NCBI RefSeq assembly: GCF_000497445.1
Contig: NZ_CM002285.1
Span: 469,894-501,378 of the forward strand
DNA: 31,485 bases
Reading direction: 5' to 3'
DNA from: Streptomyces roseochromogenus subsp. oscitans DS 12.976
GTDB lineage: Bacteria > Actinomycetota > Actinomycetes > Streptomycetales > Streptomycetaceae
Shown here: in pieces, positions 16,964 through 24,587 of the stretch
How positions within the stretch are numbered: position 1 is the first letter of the stretch
Layout: every line of letters begins with the position of its first letter
The notes under the pieces: model-generated
What the model saw: only the letters and a program-made list of their open reading frames with translations
What the model was told of the DNA's origin: nothing
Databases searched by the model: none
Position numbers and translations under genes: made by a program

Positions 16964-17860
16964 TCAAAGGCTCTTGAGGAAGTCGGTCATCACCTGGAAG
17001 AACCGTTCCGGTTCCTCCAGGTGCGGAAGGTGGCTGGACTCCTCGAAGATCTCCCAGCGCGCTCCGGGGACGCCGTCCTGGTACGGCTGGACGACGGCCG
17101 GGGTGGCCTCGTCGTGGCGGCCGCTGATCAGCAGGGTCGGGGTACTGATCCGGTGCAGTTCGTCGACGATCGACCAGTCCTTGAGGGAGCCGATGACGTG
17201 GAACTCATTGGGCCCGTTCATGGCGTAGTAGACGGTCGGATCGTTGTAGATCTCCATGAAGGAGGACAGGAAGTCCCGCGGCCAGGGCGTCACACGGCAC
17301 ACATGACGGTCGTAGAAGACGCGCATCGCGGCCAGGTAGTCCGGGCTCTCGTAGGAACCGTCAGCCTCGTGCCGCCGCAGGGTCTGCTCCACCTCCGGCG
17401 GCAGCTCGGCGCGCAGCCGCGCCATCTCCCGCAGCCAGATCGGGTACGAGGCGGGCGCGTTGGCGATGACCAGCCCGCGCAGACCGGCCGGAGCGGTCAT
17501 GGCGTGCCGGGCGCACAGGGGGCCGCCCCAGGACTGGCCGAACAGCACATAGTCGTCGGCGAGGCCCAACTGCCCGATCAGGTTCGTCAGTTCGCGTTCG
17601 AACAGCTCGACCGTCCAGAACTCGGCGCCGCTGTCGGGCAGATGGGTCGAGCCGCCGTTGCCCAGCTGGTCGTAGTGGACGACGGGCCAGCCGTCCTCGG
17701 CGAGCCGGGCCAGGGGCAGCAGGTAGTCGTGGGTGCTGCCGGGGCCGCCGTGCACGGCGACGACCGCCGGCCGTCCCGCGCCGAGTTCACCGGTCACCCG
17801 GTACCAGGTCCGGTACTCCCCGAAGGGAACGGTTCCCTTCGCGCTGGGATCCGGAGACAC
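16964..17860 (-). CDS. Proline-iminopeptidase-like aminopeptidase, VinJ type
   Basis: Alpha/beta-hydrolase of peptidase family S33, about 298 residues. VinJ removes the N-terminal amino acid cap from the finished aminoacyl polyketide, freeing the amine for lactam closure. Visible: oxyanion motif HGGPG (37-41), nucleophile Ser110 in GQSWGG, Asp in SGRHDEATP and His in ESSHLPH. A GTG also lies at 17869, but AGAGGTGATC just upstream of GTG 17860 matches the 16S rRNA tail closely with good spacing, so I start at 17860. It is the first gene of the starter operon, about 120 nt downstream of the predicted promoter. Confidence 0.9.
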   Translation of the reverse strand: MSPDPSAKGTVPFGEYRTWYRVTGELGAGRPAVVAVHGGPGSTHDYLLPLARLAEDGWPVVHYDQLGNGGSTHLPDSGAEFWTVELFERELTNLIGQLGLADDYVLFGQSWGGPLCARHAMTAPAGLRGLVIANAPASYPIWLREMARLRAELPPEVEQTLRRHEADGSYESPDYLAAMRVFYDRHVCRVTPWPRDFLSSFMEIYNDPTVYYAMNGPNEFHVIGSLKDWSIVDELHRISTPTLLISGRHDEATPAVVQPYQDGVPGARWEIFEESSHLPHLEEPERFFQVMTDFLKSL

Positions 17861-17989
17861 GCTGATCACCTCTGCTCGGCTGCGGGAAGCGGCGGCGGCC
17901 GGGGCAGGGACGCCGGCCGGGACACGGCGGGCCGGGCGGCGGGCGATCCGTGCCCCTGCCGTCCATCCATCTTCCGTGGTCCGCTGCCG

Positions 17990-18036
17990 ACGCTAACCGC
18001 CGCCGCGCCACCGCCAGACCCCTAACCGCCCCTAGG
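17990..18036 (-). promoter_or_regulatory. Predicted activator-dependent promoter of the starter-unit operon
   Basis: On the minus strand CCTAGGGG (18036-18029) is followed at 10-bp period by TTAGGGG (TAGGGG 18024-18019), exactly 23 bp, and a TAGCGT -10 box (17995-17990). Transcription should begin near 17983 and reads into the vinJ-like gene after about 120 nt. The layout is the same as at the PKS gene and the first P450 gene. Confidence 0.7.
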
Positions 18037-18055
18037 TGTCCGACCGGCCGGACAG

Positions 18056-18066
18056 CGCCTAGGGGT
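18056..18066. promoter_or_regulatory. Extra CCTAGG operator copy upstream of the starter operon promoter
   Basis: CGCCTAGGGGT contains the same palindromic CCTAGG core, centred 27 bp upstream of the first promoter repeat. It may be a further binding site for the same regulator. No plus-strand gene starts nearby that it would serve. The rest of 17861-18230 holds no gene that I can support. Confidence 0.4.
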
Positions 18067-18160
18067 CCGGCGGGCCGGGGAGGCGGATATCGCCGCCGTG
18101 TTGGAACTTATGAAAGTGAGCGCAGAAACCGGAAAATCTCCGGAGTCCGCGCATGCGCGA

Positions 18161-18211
18161 ATGCCGAGGAGATCCACGCAGTCAGAGAAATGCCGAAACC
18201 TCAGGAGATCC
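18161..18211. repeat. Imperfect direct repeat in low-GC intergenic DNA
   Basis: ATGCCGAGGAGATCC (18161-18175) recurs as ATGCCGAAACCTCAGGAGATCC (18190-18211), the second copy carrying a 7-bp insertion. The surrounding 18100-18225 is visibly poorer in GC than its neighbours and codes for nothing I recognise. Confidence 0.45.
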
Positions 18212-18230
18212 CCGAGGGTTGAGCCCGGCG

Positions 18231-19090
18231 TCAGCACTCCATCCGATCGTCCGTCTTTGCAGCAGCTGCGTGCTTGCCCGCCGGTTCCGACGGCGTTGAC
18301 GCCATTCTCCGCAGGAGCGGAAGGCAGCCCAGGAGGAGGCCGGCCGCGGCCCAGGTCGCGTCCGGGCCGGCCTCCTTGGCGAGCGCACCGCCCAGTGGGA
18401 CGCCCAGAGGCGGGGTCCCCCACGCCGCGACGCGGTAGCCGCTCGTGACCCGGCCCAGCATGCCCGGTGGGGCAGGCCGCTGCCGCAGCGAGACCGTGCA
18501 CACGTTCCACAGCACCACCCCAGCACCGGTGGCCGCCGGCATCAGTGCCACCAGCGGCCACCAGGGCACCGCTGCGACGACCAGGTAGCTGAGCGCCGAG
18601 ACGGTCACCGACACCACCAGGCTGCGTCTGAAGCCCAGCAGCCACGCCATCCAGGGCGGCGCCCTGGCTCCGGCCAGGCTGCCGAGGGCCGCCGCCACGA
18701 GCATCAGGCTGTATCCGTGGGCCGCAGGCCGAGACGTCGCTCCGCGTACACCACGAGCACCGCGGACACGGCCTGCTGGCCCACGCCGAGAACCGCCACC
18801 ACCACCATGAGGCTGCGCAGGATCCGGTGGCCGCCCAGCAGCCGCAGGCCGGCCCAGGTGTCGCGCAACAGCCCGCGCACACCGTGCTCCGCCCGCCCGT
18901 CACCGGCCTCGTCGTCGGTCTGCCGCCCGTCGTCGCTCTGCCGGCCATCGCCGGCCTGCCGGCCATCCGGCCGCCGCGACGGCAGCCCCGTGAGCAGCGA
19001 CGCCGAGCCGAGGAACGACACCGCGTCCACCGCGAACGGAAGCCGCTGCCTCACCACCCAGAGCGCCGCACCGCCCGCACCTGACCATGG
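18231..19090 (-). pseudogene. Broken MFS transporter (N-terminal half lost, frameshift)
   Basis: Two minus-strand frames together give the later part of an MFS exporter. The upstream frame shows RLPFAVDAVSFLGSASLL, a loop, then RILRSLMVVVAVLGVGQQAVSAVLVVYAERRLG. From about 18715 the reading continues in another frame as HGYSLMLVAAALGSLAGA and on to the C-terminus at 18231. Loss of one base in the CTGCGGCC stretch near 18715-18725 would explain the switch. The first several membrane segments and any start codon are missing. I read it as a relic of an efflux gene, not as an expressed protein. Confidence 0.75.
18911..18964. repeat. Three 18-bp tandem units in the MFS relic
   Basis: Units begin GTCGTCGGTCTGCCGCCC, GTCGTCGCTCTGCCGGCC and ATCGCCGGCCTGCCGGCC. 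On the minus strand they encode a hydrophilic DGRQxx repeat in what would be a cytoplasmic loop. It is likely slippage in relaxed sequence. Confidence 0.6.
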
Positions 19091-19250
19091 GCACCGGCCC
19101 GATATCTGCCTGGGCCGGCATCTCGCCGCGCTGGAGGCGCCGGAACTCCTCGACGCACTCCTCTCAGCTCGGCCGGGCCACGTCCTGGACACCGAGGGCG
19201 TGACCGGCCGCGGCTTCCGCTCACCGAGGCAACTGACCGCCCGGTGGTGA
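19084..19250 (+). pseudogene. C-terminal fragment of a cytochrome P450
   Basis: The plus strand reads GHRPDICLGRHLAALEAPELLDALL and continues to a TGA at 19248-19250. This is the heme-cysteine loop (CLGRHLA) and following helix of a P450, without the upstream 300-odd residues. It abuts the truncated MFS relic head to head, so the junction near 19085-19090 probably marks a deletion. It is distinct from the two intact P450s downstream, whose loop reads HQCIG. Confidence 0.65.
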
Positions 19251-19270
19251 CCTGCGCGCTGCGGGCATCC

Positions 19271-19317
19271 CCTAGGGGCGCCTAGGGGTTGGGAGCCCCG
19301 GCGTGGCTGCCTAGCGT
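19271..19317 (+). promoter_or_regulatory. Predicted activator-dependent promoter of the P450 operon
   Basis: CCTAGGGGCGCCTAGGGG gives two direct repeats at 10-bp period (CCTAGG at 19271 and 19281), then exactly 23 bp, then TAGCGT (19312-19317). The predicted transcript starts near 19324 with a leader of about 80 nt. It is the best copy of the layout also seen at 9332-9378 and 17990-18036. Confidence 0.72.
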
Positions 19318-19406
19318 GCGAGGGACGGCCGACAGCGCCGCACCGGCGCCGAGCCCGGACCCGTTCCGACGCCGGCGCGTCCCGTTCCCTCCCGTGCGAA
19401 GAGGAC

Positions 19407-20642
19407 ATGATGACTGCACCTGCCGAACCGGCCGACGAGGCCGCGCTGCCGGAGTTCCCGATGCGGCGGGCCTGTCCTTTCAGCCCGCCGGCCGCCTACG
19501 CGGAGCTGCGCGAGACCGAGCCGGTCTCCCGGGCGCGGCTGAAGGTCAACGGCAAGCGCACCTGGCTGATCACCCGGCACGACCTGTACAAGAAGCTGCT
19601 GGGCGACGCGCGGGTCAGCGCGAACCTGAAGCTGCCCGGGTATCCCCTGCAGGTGCCGGTGCCGGAGGAGACGCTGCAGTCGGTGCCGCTGACCTTCCTG
19701 TCCATGGACCCGCCGGACCACACGGTCCAGCGCCGCATGCTGGCGCCCGAGTTCAGTGTCCGGCGGATGCGTGAGCTGCGCGAGCGGGTGCGGCAGATCG
19801 TGGACCAGCAGATCGACCAGATGCTCGCCAAGGGCGCGGACGGCCCGGTCGACCTGGTCACCGCGCTCGCGCTGCCGGTGCCGTCCCTCGTGATCTGCGA
19901 ACTGCTGGGCATCCCCTACGAGGACCACGGCCGGTTCGAGGAGTGGGCGTGGGCCATCATGAACCACGACATCAGCGACGAGGACCGGGGCCGCGCGCAC
20001 TACGAGCTGGACACGTACGTGGACGGACTGGTCACCGCCAAGGAGAGCGAGCCCGGCGACGACATGATCAGCCGGCTGATCGAGTTCAACCGGCAGATGC
20101 CCGCGGTGGAGCACTCCGACATCGTCAGCATGTCCAAGCTGATGCTGGTCACCGGGCACGAGACCACCGCCAACATGATCGCGCTGGGAGTGCTCGCCCT
20201 GCTGGAGCACCCCGAGCAGCTCGCCGCCCTCCGCGAGGAACCCGAGCTGATGCCGAAGGCGGTGGAGGAGCTGCTGCGCTTCTTCTCCATCTCCGACGCG
20301 GGCACCGCACGGGTCGCCCTGGAGGACATCGAGCTGGGCGGGGTCACCATCCGGGCCGGCGAGGGCATCCTGCCGCTGAACAACGCGGCCAACCACGACG
20401 AGCGGGTCTTCCCGGACCCCGAGCGCCTCGACGTGCGCCGCGAGGCCCGCAGCCATCTGGCGTTCGGCTACGGCGTCCACCAGTGCATCGGCCAGAACCT
20501 GGCGCGCATGGAGCTGGACGTCGTCTACACGGCGCTGCTGCGGCGCATTCCGACGCTGCGCCTGGCCGCTCCGGTCGAGGAGCTGCGGTTCAAGGACGAC
20601 GCCATCGTCTACGGCCTGTACGAGCTGCCCGTCACCTGGTGA
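19407..20642 (+). CDS. Cytochrome P450, CYP105-like (first of tandem pair)
   Basis: Heme monooxygenase of 411 residues, presumably oxidising the macrolactam or a precursor in the cytoplasm. Visible: LVTGHETTAN in the I helix (oxygen-activating Thr, near residue 250), ELLR (ExxR) in the K helix, and the heme loop FGYGVHQCIGQNLAR with Cys360. The sequence style (GHETTANMIALGVLALLEHPEQL) is typical of Streptomyces CYP105. ATG codons lie at 19407 and 19410; GAGG upstream suits the second slightly better, and the difference is one residue. It is first in a run with a second P450 45 bp downstream and a ferredoxin. The site of oxidation is unknown. Confidence 0.94.
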   Translation: MMTAPAEPADEAALPEFPMRRACPFSPPAAYAELRETEPVSRARLKVNGKRTWLITRHDLYKKLLGDARVSANLKLPGYPLQVPVPEETLQSVPLTFLSMDPPDHTVQRRMLAPEFSVRRMRELRERVRQIVDQQIDQMLAKGADGPVDLVTALALPVPSLVICELLGIPYEDHGRFEEWAWAIMNHDISDEDRGRAHYELDTYVDGLVTAKESEPGDDMISRLIEFNRQMPAVEHSDIVSMSKLMLVTGHETTANMIALGVLALLEHPEQLAALREEPELMPKAVEELLRFFSISDAGTARVALEDIELGGVTIRAGEGILPLNNAANHDERVFPDPERLDVRREARSHLAFGYGVHQCIGQNLARMELDVVYTALLRRIPTLRLAAPVEELRFKDDAIVYGLYELPVTW

Positions 20643-20687
20643 CGGCCCTCCCCCACACCGCCCCCGTTCCGTCACCGAAAGGCAGCC

Positions 20688-21923
20688 ATGACCCAGTCCG
20701 CCGACGCCGCGCCCGACGCGGGGGCGCCGCTTCCGCAGTTCCCGATGCGGCGCACCTGCCCGTTCAGCGAGCCGCGCGAGTACGCCGCGATGCGCGCGGA
20801 CAACCCCGTCTCGCGCGCGGCGCTGAAGGTGAACGGCAAGCCGACCTGGCTCGTCACCCGGCATGAGGACGTCCGGCAGGTGCTGGGCGACGGCCGGGTG
20901 AGCTCCAACCTGAAACTGCCGGGCTACCCGCACCAGTTCCACATCCCCGAGGAGATGCTGGCGCAGATCCGGCCGATGCTGCTGTCCATGGACCCGCCGG
21001 AGCACACCGCTCAACGGCGCATGCTCATACGGGAGTTCACTGCTCGCCGGGTGAAGGAGATGCGGCCGCGCATCCAGGAGATCGTCGACGAGCGGGTCGA
21101 CGCGATGCTGGCCACGGGCGGCCCGGTCGACCTGGTCACCGCGCTGGCGCTGCCGGTGCCCTCGCTGGTGATCTGCGAGCTGCTCGGCGTGCCGTACGAG
21201 GACCACGCCCAGTTCGAGGAGTGGTCGGCGGCGATGATGAACCACGAGCTGAGCCCGGCGGAGTACGGTGCCGCGGTGCAGGCCCTGGACGCCTACCTCG
21301 ACAAGCTCGTCACCCTCAAGGAGGACGAGCCGGGCGACGACCTGATCAGCCGCTTCCTGGAGAAGAACCGCAGCGAGCAGGTCGCCGACCATGTCGACGT
21401 GGTGACGATGGCGCGGCTGATGCTGGTCGGCGGCCACGAGACGACCGCCAACATGATCGCCCTGGGTGTGCTGGCCCTGCTGCAACACCCCGAGCAGCTG
21501 GCCGAGTTGCAGGAAGACCCCGCTCTCCTGCCGGGCGCCATCGAGGAGTTGCTGCGGGTCTTCTCCATCTCGGACTCCGGCACGGCGCGCGTCGCGCTGG
21601 AGGACATCGAGGTCGGCGACATCACCATCCGCGCCGGTGAGGGCATCCTCGCCCTGAACAACGCCGCCAACCACGACGAGTCCGTCTTCCCGGACCCGGC
21701 CACCCTCGACATCCACCGCAAGGAGGCCCGCAGCCACCTCGCCTTCGGTTACGGCATCCACCAGTGCATCGGCGCCAACCTGGCCCGGGTGGAGCTGGAG
21801 GCGGTCTACGGCACGCTGCTGCGCCGCATCCCCGGTCTGCGGCTCGCGGCCGACCCGGACGAGCTGCGCTTCAAGGACGACGCCATGGTCTACGGCGTCT
21901 ACGAGCTTCCCGTCACCTGGTGA
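20688..21923 (+). CDS. Cytochrome P450, CYP105-like (second of tandem pair)
   Basis: Second P450, also 411 residues, and a close paralogue of the first over its whole length. Shared blocks include KVNGK.TWL.TRH, LPVPSLVICELLG and GHETTANMIALGVLALL. Heme loop FGYGIHQCIGANLAR has Cys360, and LVGGHETTAN and ELLR are present. Equal length and adjacency indicate a tandem duplication. Divergence is clearest in the N-terminal 40 residues and the segment after ICELLG, which includes the substrate-facing regions, so they may oxidise different positions. GAAAGG lies 5 nt before ATG 20688. Confidence 0.94.
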   Translation: MTQSADAAPDAGAPLPQFPMRRTCPFSEPREYAAMRADNPVSRAALKVNGKPTWLVTRHEDVRQVLGDGRVSSNLKLPGYPHQFHIPEEMLAQIRPMLLSMDPPEHTAQRRMLIREFTARRVKEMRPRIQEIVDERVDAMLATGGPVDLVTALALPVPSLVICELLGVPYEDHAQFEEWSAAMMNHELSPAEYGAAVQALDAYLDKLVTLKEDEPGDDLISRFLEKNRSEQVADHVDVVTMARLMLVGGHETTANMIALGVLALLQHPEQLAELQEDPALLPGAIEELLRVFSISDSGTARVALEDIEVGDITIRAGEGILALNNAANHDESVFPDPATLDIHRKEARSHLAFGYGIHQCIGANLARVELEAVYGTLLRRIPGLRLAADPDELRFKDDAMVYGVYELPVTW

Positions 21924-21949
21924 CGGCCGAACCGATCGGAGTCCCCCTC

Positions 21950-22141
21950 ATGCGTGTCACCACGGAACGCGACCGGTGCGTGGGTTCAGGCCAGTGCGCC
22001 CTGCTCAGCCCGGAGGTGTTCGACCAGGACGACCACGGTCTTGTGGTCGTCCTGCGCGAGGAGCCGGCTGACGACCTGCGCGCGGGCGTCCTGCAGGCCG
22101 CCGACCTGTGCCCCTCGCGCTCCATCCGCGTCGACAGCTGA
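21950..22141 (+). CDS. 3Fe-4S ferredoxin, P450 electron donor
   Basis: Small ferredoxin of 63 residues with Cys10, Cys16 and Cys54 (CVGSGQC...CP). This is the three-cysteine pattern of [3Fe-4S] ferredoxins that serve CYP105 enzymes. GGAG lies 8 nt before ATG 21950, and the gene begins 26 bp after the second P450, so the three are very likely co-transcribed. The reductase that should reduce it is ruined just downstream, so a reductase from elsewhere in the genome must be used if the system works. Confidence 0.93.
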   Translation: MRVTTERDRCVGSGQCALLSPEVFDQDDHGLVVVLREEPADDLRAGVLQAADLCPSRSIRVDS

Positions 22142-22144
22142 AGA

Positions 22145-22186
22145 GCCGTGCCGGACCGGGTGCCGGTACACCGGCCGCGGCACGGC
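22145..22186 (+). terminator. Hairpin at the end of the P450 operon
   Basis: GCCGTGCCG (22145-22153) pairs perfectly with CGGCACGGC (22178-22186), and the loop has a second CCGG-based stem. It begins 3 bp after the ferredoxin stop. There is no T-run, as is common for Streptomyces terminators. Confidence 0.6.
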
Positions 22187-22201
22187 GAAGGAGTCCAACG
22201 C

Positions 22202-22721
22202 CCGCCACCGCCGGCTCCGGCGCCGAACTGAGCGCTCTGGAGCCGGAGTTGTACCTAGGGGTGCCGGCTACCGAGCTGGATCCGGGTGCACGGTCGGTCC
22301 TGCTGGCCGACGGCGCGAAGGTCGAGTACGACGTCCTGGTCGTCGCGACCGGCGGGCGCGGCTGCGGCCCGGGCGGCGGATGGTGATCGTCAGTGCCGGG
22401 TTCCTCGGCACTGAGGTGGCCGCCGTGGCCCGCGGTCTGGGCGTCGAGGTGCGCACGGGTGCGGCGGTCACCGGGATCCTGAGCGACGCCGGCGGGGTGA
22501 CCGGCGTGCGGCTGGCCGACGCCACCGGGTCGAGCGTCGTACCGGGCCCATGGAATTCTGCGCGGCCATGACGAGGCGCTCGTCCTCGAAAGCGATCCGG
22601 CCCGGCGGCTGCTCGTCGCCTGCCGCACCGGCGACCGCGTCACCGGCGTACTCGCCGCGGGAGCGCTACCGAAGGCACTGCGGGCATGGCGCGCCTTCGT
22701 GGCGACCCGCAGTCCGTCGCG
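22202..22721 (+). pseudogene. Relic of an FAD/NAD(P) ferredoxin reductase
   Basis: Three plus-strand pieces in changing frames match successive parts of a ferredoxin reductase. Piece one (to about 22370) has LYLGVPATELDPGARSVLL and YDVLVVATGG. Piece two (22380-22550) has IVSAGFLGTEVAAVARGLG fused directly to VRTGAAVTGI, skipping the NAD-binding middle. Piece three (22564-22721) has GHDEALVLESDPARRLL and TGDRVTGVLAAGALPKALRAW, the C-terminal domain. The N-terminal FAD motif is gone. A whole enzyme would need about 400 codons, whereas only about 170 remain. From 22722 to 22901 I recognise nothing. Confidence 0.75.
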
Positions 22722-22901
22722 ATCGTGGCGGGCGCGCCAGGTCAGGAGTACACGCGGGTGGGCGCCCGGCTCGTGCCCCGGAGTGACGCCGCAGTGCACG
22801 CCGGGGACGAACGGCCCGAGGGCACGGTGCTCACGGTCGGGCGGGATCGTACCGGCTTGGTGGAGCGCCTGAGTGACCGGGCTGGGAGCAGCAGGAGTTG
22901 T

Positions 22902-23777
22902 TCAGTGGCCGGCGGGCGGCGGGACGGGGCGGGGTCCGGCGAGGGACTGAGCCTGGTCGAGGAAGGAGGGCAGCCACTGCTCGTAGGGGACGCCCGCGAG
23001 GAATCGCAGGGCTGCCTCCGCGTCCTTGCCGACCGCCGTGTGCAAGGGGGTGTCCGGGTCGTCGACGGCGGCGACGATCGCCTCGGCCGCCTCCGCGCAG
23101 TCGGCCGCGCCTTCCGCCACGCGCGTGAGGAACCGCGAGAGCCAGGCGTGGTCGGCGTCGTACGGGCCGGTCCCGGACGGCTGTCCGGCGGTGCAGGCGG
23201 CGGACTTGCGCTGGATGGCGGAGGCGAAGCTGCCCGGTTCGAGGCACACGACACGGATGCCGAAGGGCTGGACCTCCGCATACAGGGCCTCGCTGAGCGC
23301 GCCCAGGGCGGCCTTGCTCGCCGCGTAGAAGCCGCCGTGCGGGACGGCGAACGTACGGCCGGCGAGAGAGGAGACGTTGACGATGACACCGCTGCCCCGG
23401 GCGCGCATCCCGGGCAGCACGGCGCGGGACATGCGCAGCGCGCCCCAGTAGTTGGTCTCCATCAGGGTCCGCGCCTGGTCGAGCGGCATGGTCTCGACGG
23501 GGCCGGTGCGGTCGACGCCGGCGTTGTTGACGAGGACGTCGACCGGTCCGTTCCGGTCCTGCACCGCGGTGACGGCGGCGGTGACCGAGGTGTCGTCGGT
23601 GACGTCCAGCTGTGGGACGTCGAGGGTGAGGTCCTCGGCTCGGGCGCGCCGGAGCAGTTCCTCGGCGGTGGCGGGGTTGCGTACGCAGGCGTGCACCCGG
23701 TCGCCCCGGCGCGCGAACGCGAGCGCCGTCTCCAGGCCGATGCCGCTGCCGCACCCGGTGATGAGGACGGCGGTCAT
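22902..23777 (-). CDS. Short-chain dehydrogenase/reductase
   Basis: Classical SDR of 291 residues. The cofactor loop is TGCGSGIG (7-14), followed by VNNAGV near 85 and catalytic Tyr151-x-x-x-Lys155 in FYAASK with VNVSS just before. Arg in ACVRNP after the second strand suggests NADPH. The C-terminal part (VAEGAADCAEAAEAIVAAVDDPDTPLH) resembles the SDRs that act on ketone or hydroxyl groups of small molecules. ATG 23777 overlaps the thioesterase TGA (ATGA), so the two are translationally coupled. Its place in the pathway is unknown; tailoring reduction or precursor supply are both possible. Confidence 0.9.
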   Translation of the reverse strand: MTAVLITGCGSGIGLETALAFARRGDRVHACVRNPATAEELLRRARAEDLTLDVPQLDVTDDTSVTAAVTAVQDRNGPVDVLVNNAGVDRTGPVETMPLDQARTLMETNYWGALRMSRAVLPGMRARGSGVIVNVSSLAGRTFAVPHGGFYAASKAALGALSEALYAEVQPFGIRVVCLEPGSFASAIQRKSAACTAGQPSGTGPYDADHAWLSRFLTRVAEGAADCAEAAEAIVAAVDDPDTPLHTAVGKDAEAALRFLAGVPYEQWLPSFLDQAQSLAGPRPVPPPAGH

Positions 23778-24529
23778 GCCCGGACCGCCTCCTTCGCCAG
23801 CAGGTCGAGGACTTCTCTCTGGTGGGACGTCAGATAGAAGTGGCCGCCCTGGAACACATGGAGGTCGAACGACGCGTCCGTGTGGCGGGACCAGGCGCGT
23901 GCCTCGTCCACGGTGACCTTCGGATCGTCGTCGCCGACCAGCCCCACGATCGGGCACCGCAGGTTCGGGCCCGGCTCGTAGCGGTAGGTCTCGGCGGCGC
24001 GGTAGTCGGCGCGGATCGCGGGCAGGGCCATGCGGATCAGTTCCTCGTCGTCGAGGATCGCCGAGTCCGTGCCGCTCAAGTTCCGCATCTCCGCGATGAG
24101 TCCGTCGTCGTCGCGCAGGTGGACGGATTCGTCGCGCGGGCAGGAGGGGGCGCGGCGGGCGGAGGCGAACAGCGCGTGGAGGACGACGCCGTGGTCGCGT
24201 TCCAGACGGCGGGCGACCTCGAAGCCGAGGGTCGCGCCCATGCTGTGGCCGAAGAAGAGCAGCGGGCGGTCCGTCCATGGCAGCAGGACGGACGTGACGT
24301 GGTCGGCCAGTTCCTGGATGCTGTCGGCGCACGGCTCGTTGCGCCGGTCCTGGCGTCCCGGGTACTGCACGGCGAGCACGTCCACGGACGCCGGCAGGCT
24401 CGCCGAGACCGGGTGGTAGAAGGTCGCCGAGCCGCCCGCGTGCGGCAGGCACACCAGTCTGGCCGCCGCGTCCGGACGGGGGTGGTAGCGGCGTATCCAG
24501 AGGCGGTCGTGCTCGGCGAGCGTGGTCAT
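23774..24529 (-). CDS. Type II (editing) thioesterase
   Basis: Stand-alone alpha/beta-hydrolase of 251 residues of the GrsT/TEII family, which frees PKS carriers from wrong or decarboxylated acyl groups. Visible: LVCLPHAGGSA near the start, YPGRQDRRNEP, nucleophile Ser96 in GHSMGA, acidic residue in VGDDDPKV and His in FQGGHFYL. I chose ATG 24529 because the reading upstream to GTG 24601 lacks family character and GGAAGGAAA precedes the ATG. It is followed by the SDR with a 4-bp overlap. Confidence 0.93.
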   Translation of the reverse strand: MTTLAEHDRLWIRRYHPRPDAAARLVCLPHAGGSATFYHPVSASLPASVDVLAVQYPGRQDRRNEPCADSIQELADHVTSVLLPWTDRPLLFFGHSMGATLGFEVARRLERDHGVVLHALFASARRAPSCPRDESVHLRDDDGLIAEMRNLSGTDSAILDDEELIRMALPAIRADYRAAETYRYEPGPNLRCPIVGLVGDDDPKVTVDEARAWSRHTDASFDLHVFQGGHFYLTSHQREVLDLLAKEAVRA

Positions 24530-24587
24530 GGGGTCGGCGTTTCCTTCCTGGCGGTGGCCGCGGCCCGGGCCGCGGGCGTGCTCCAGC

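Noticed and set aside
22253..22260. CCTAGGGG as a further cluster promoter
   Set aside because: It has no second repeat at 10 bp and no -10 box at the fixed distance, and it lies in the reductase relic where it encodes the LYLGVP segment.
22722..22901. A further gene between the reductase relic and the SDR end
   Set aside because: No frame gives recognisable sequence or a ribosome site, so I leave it unannotated.
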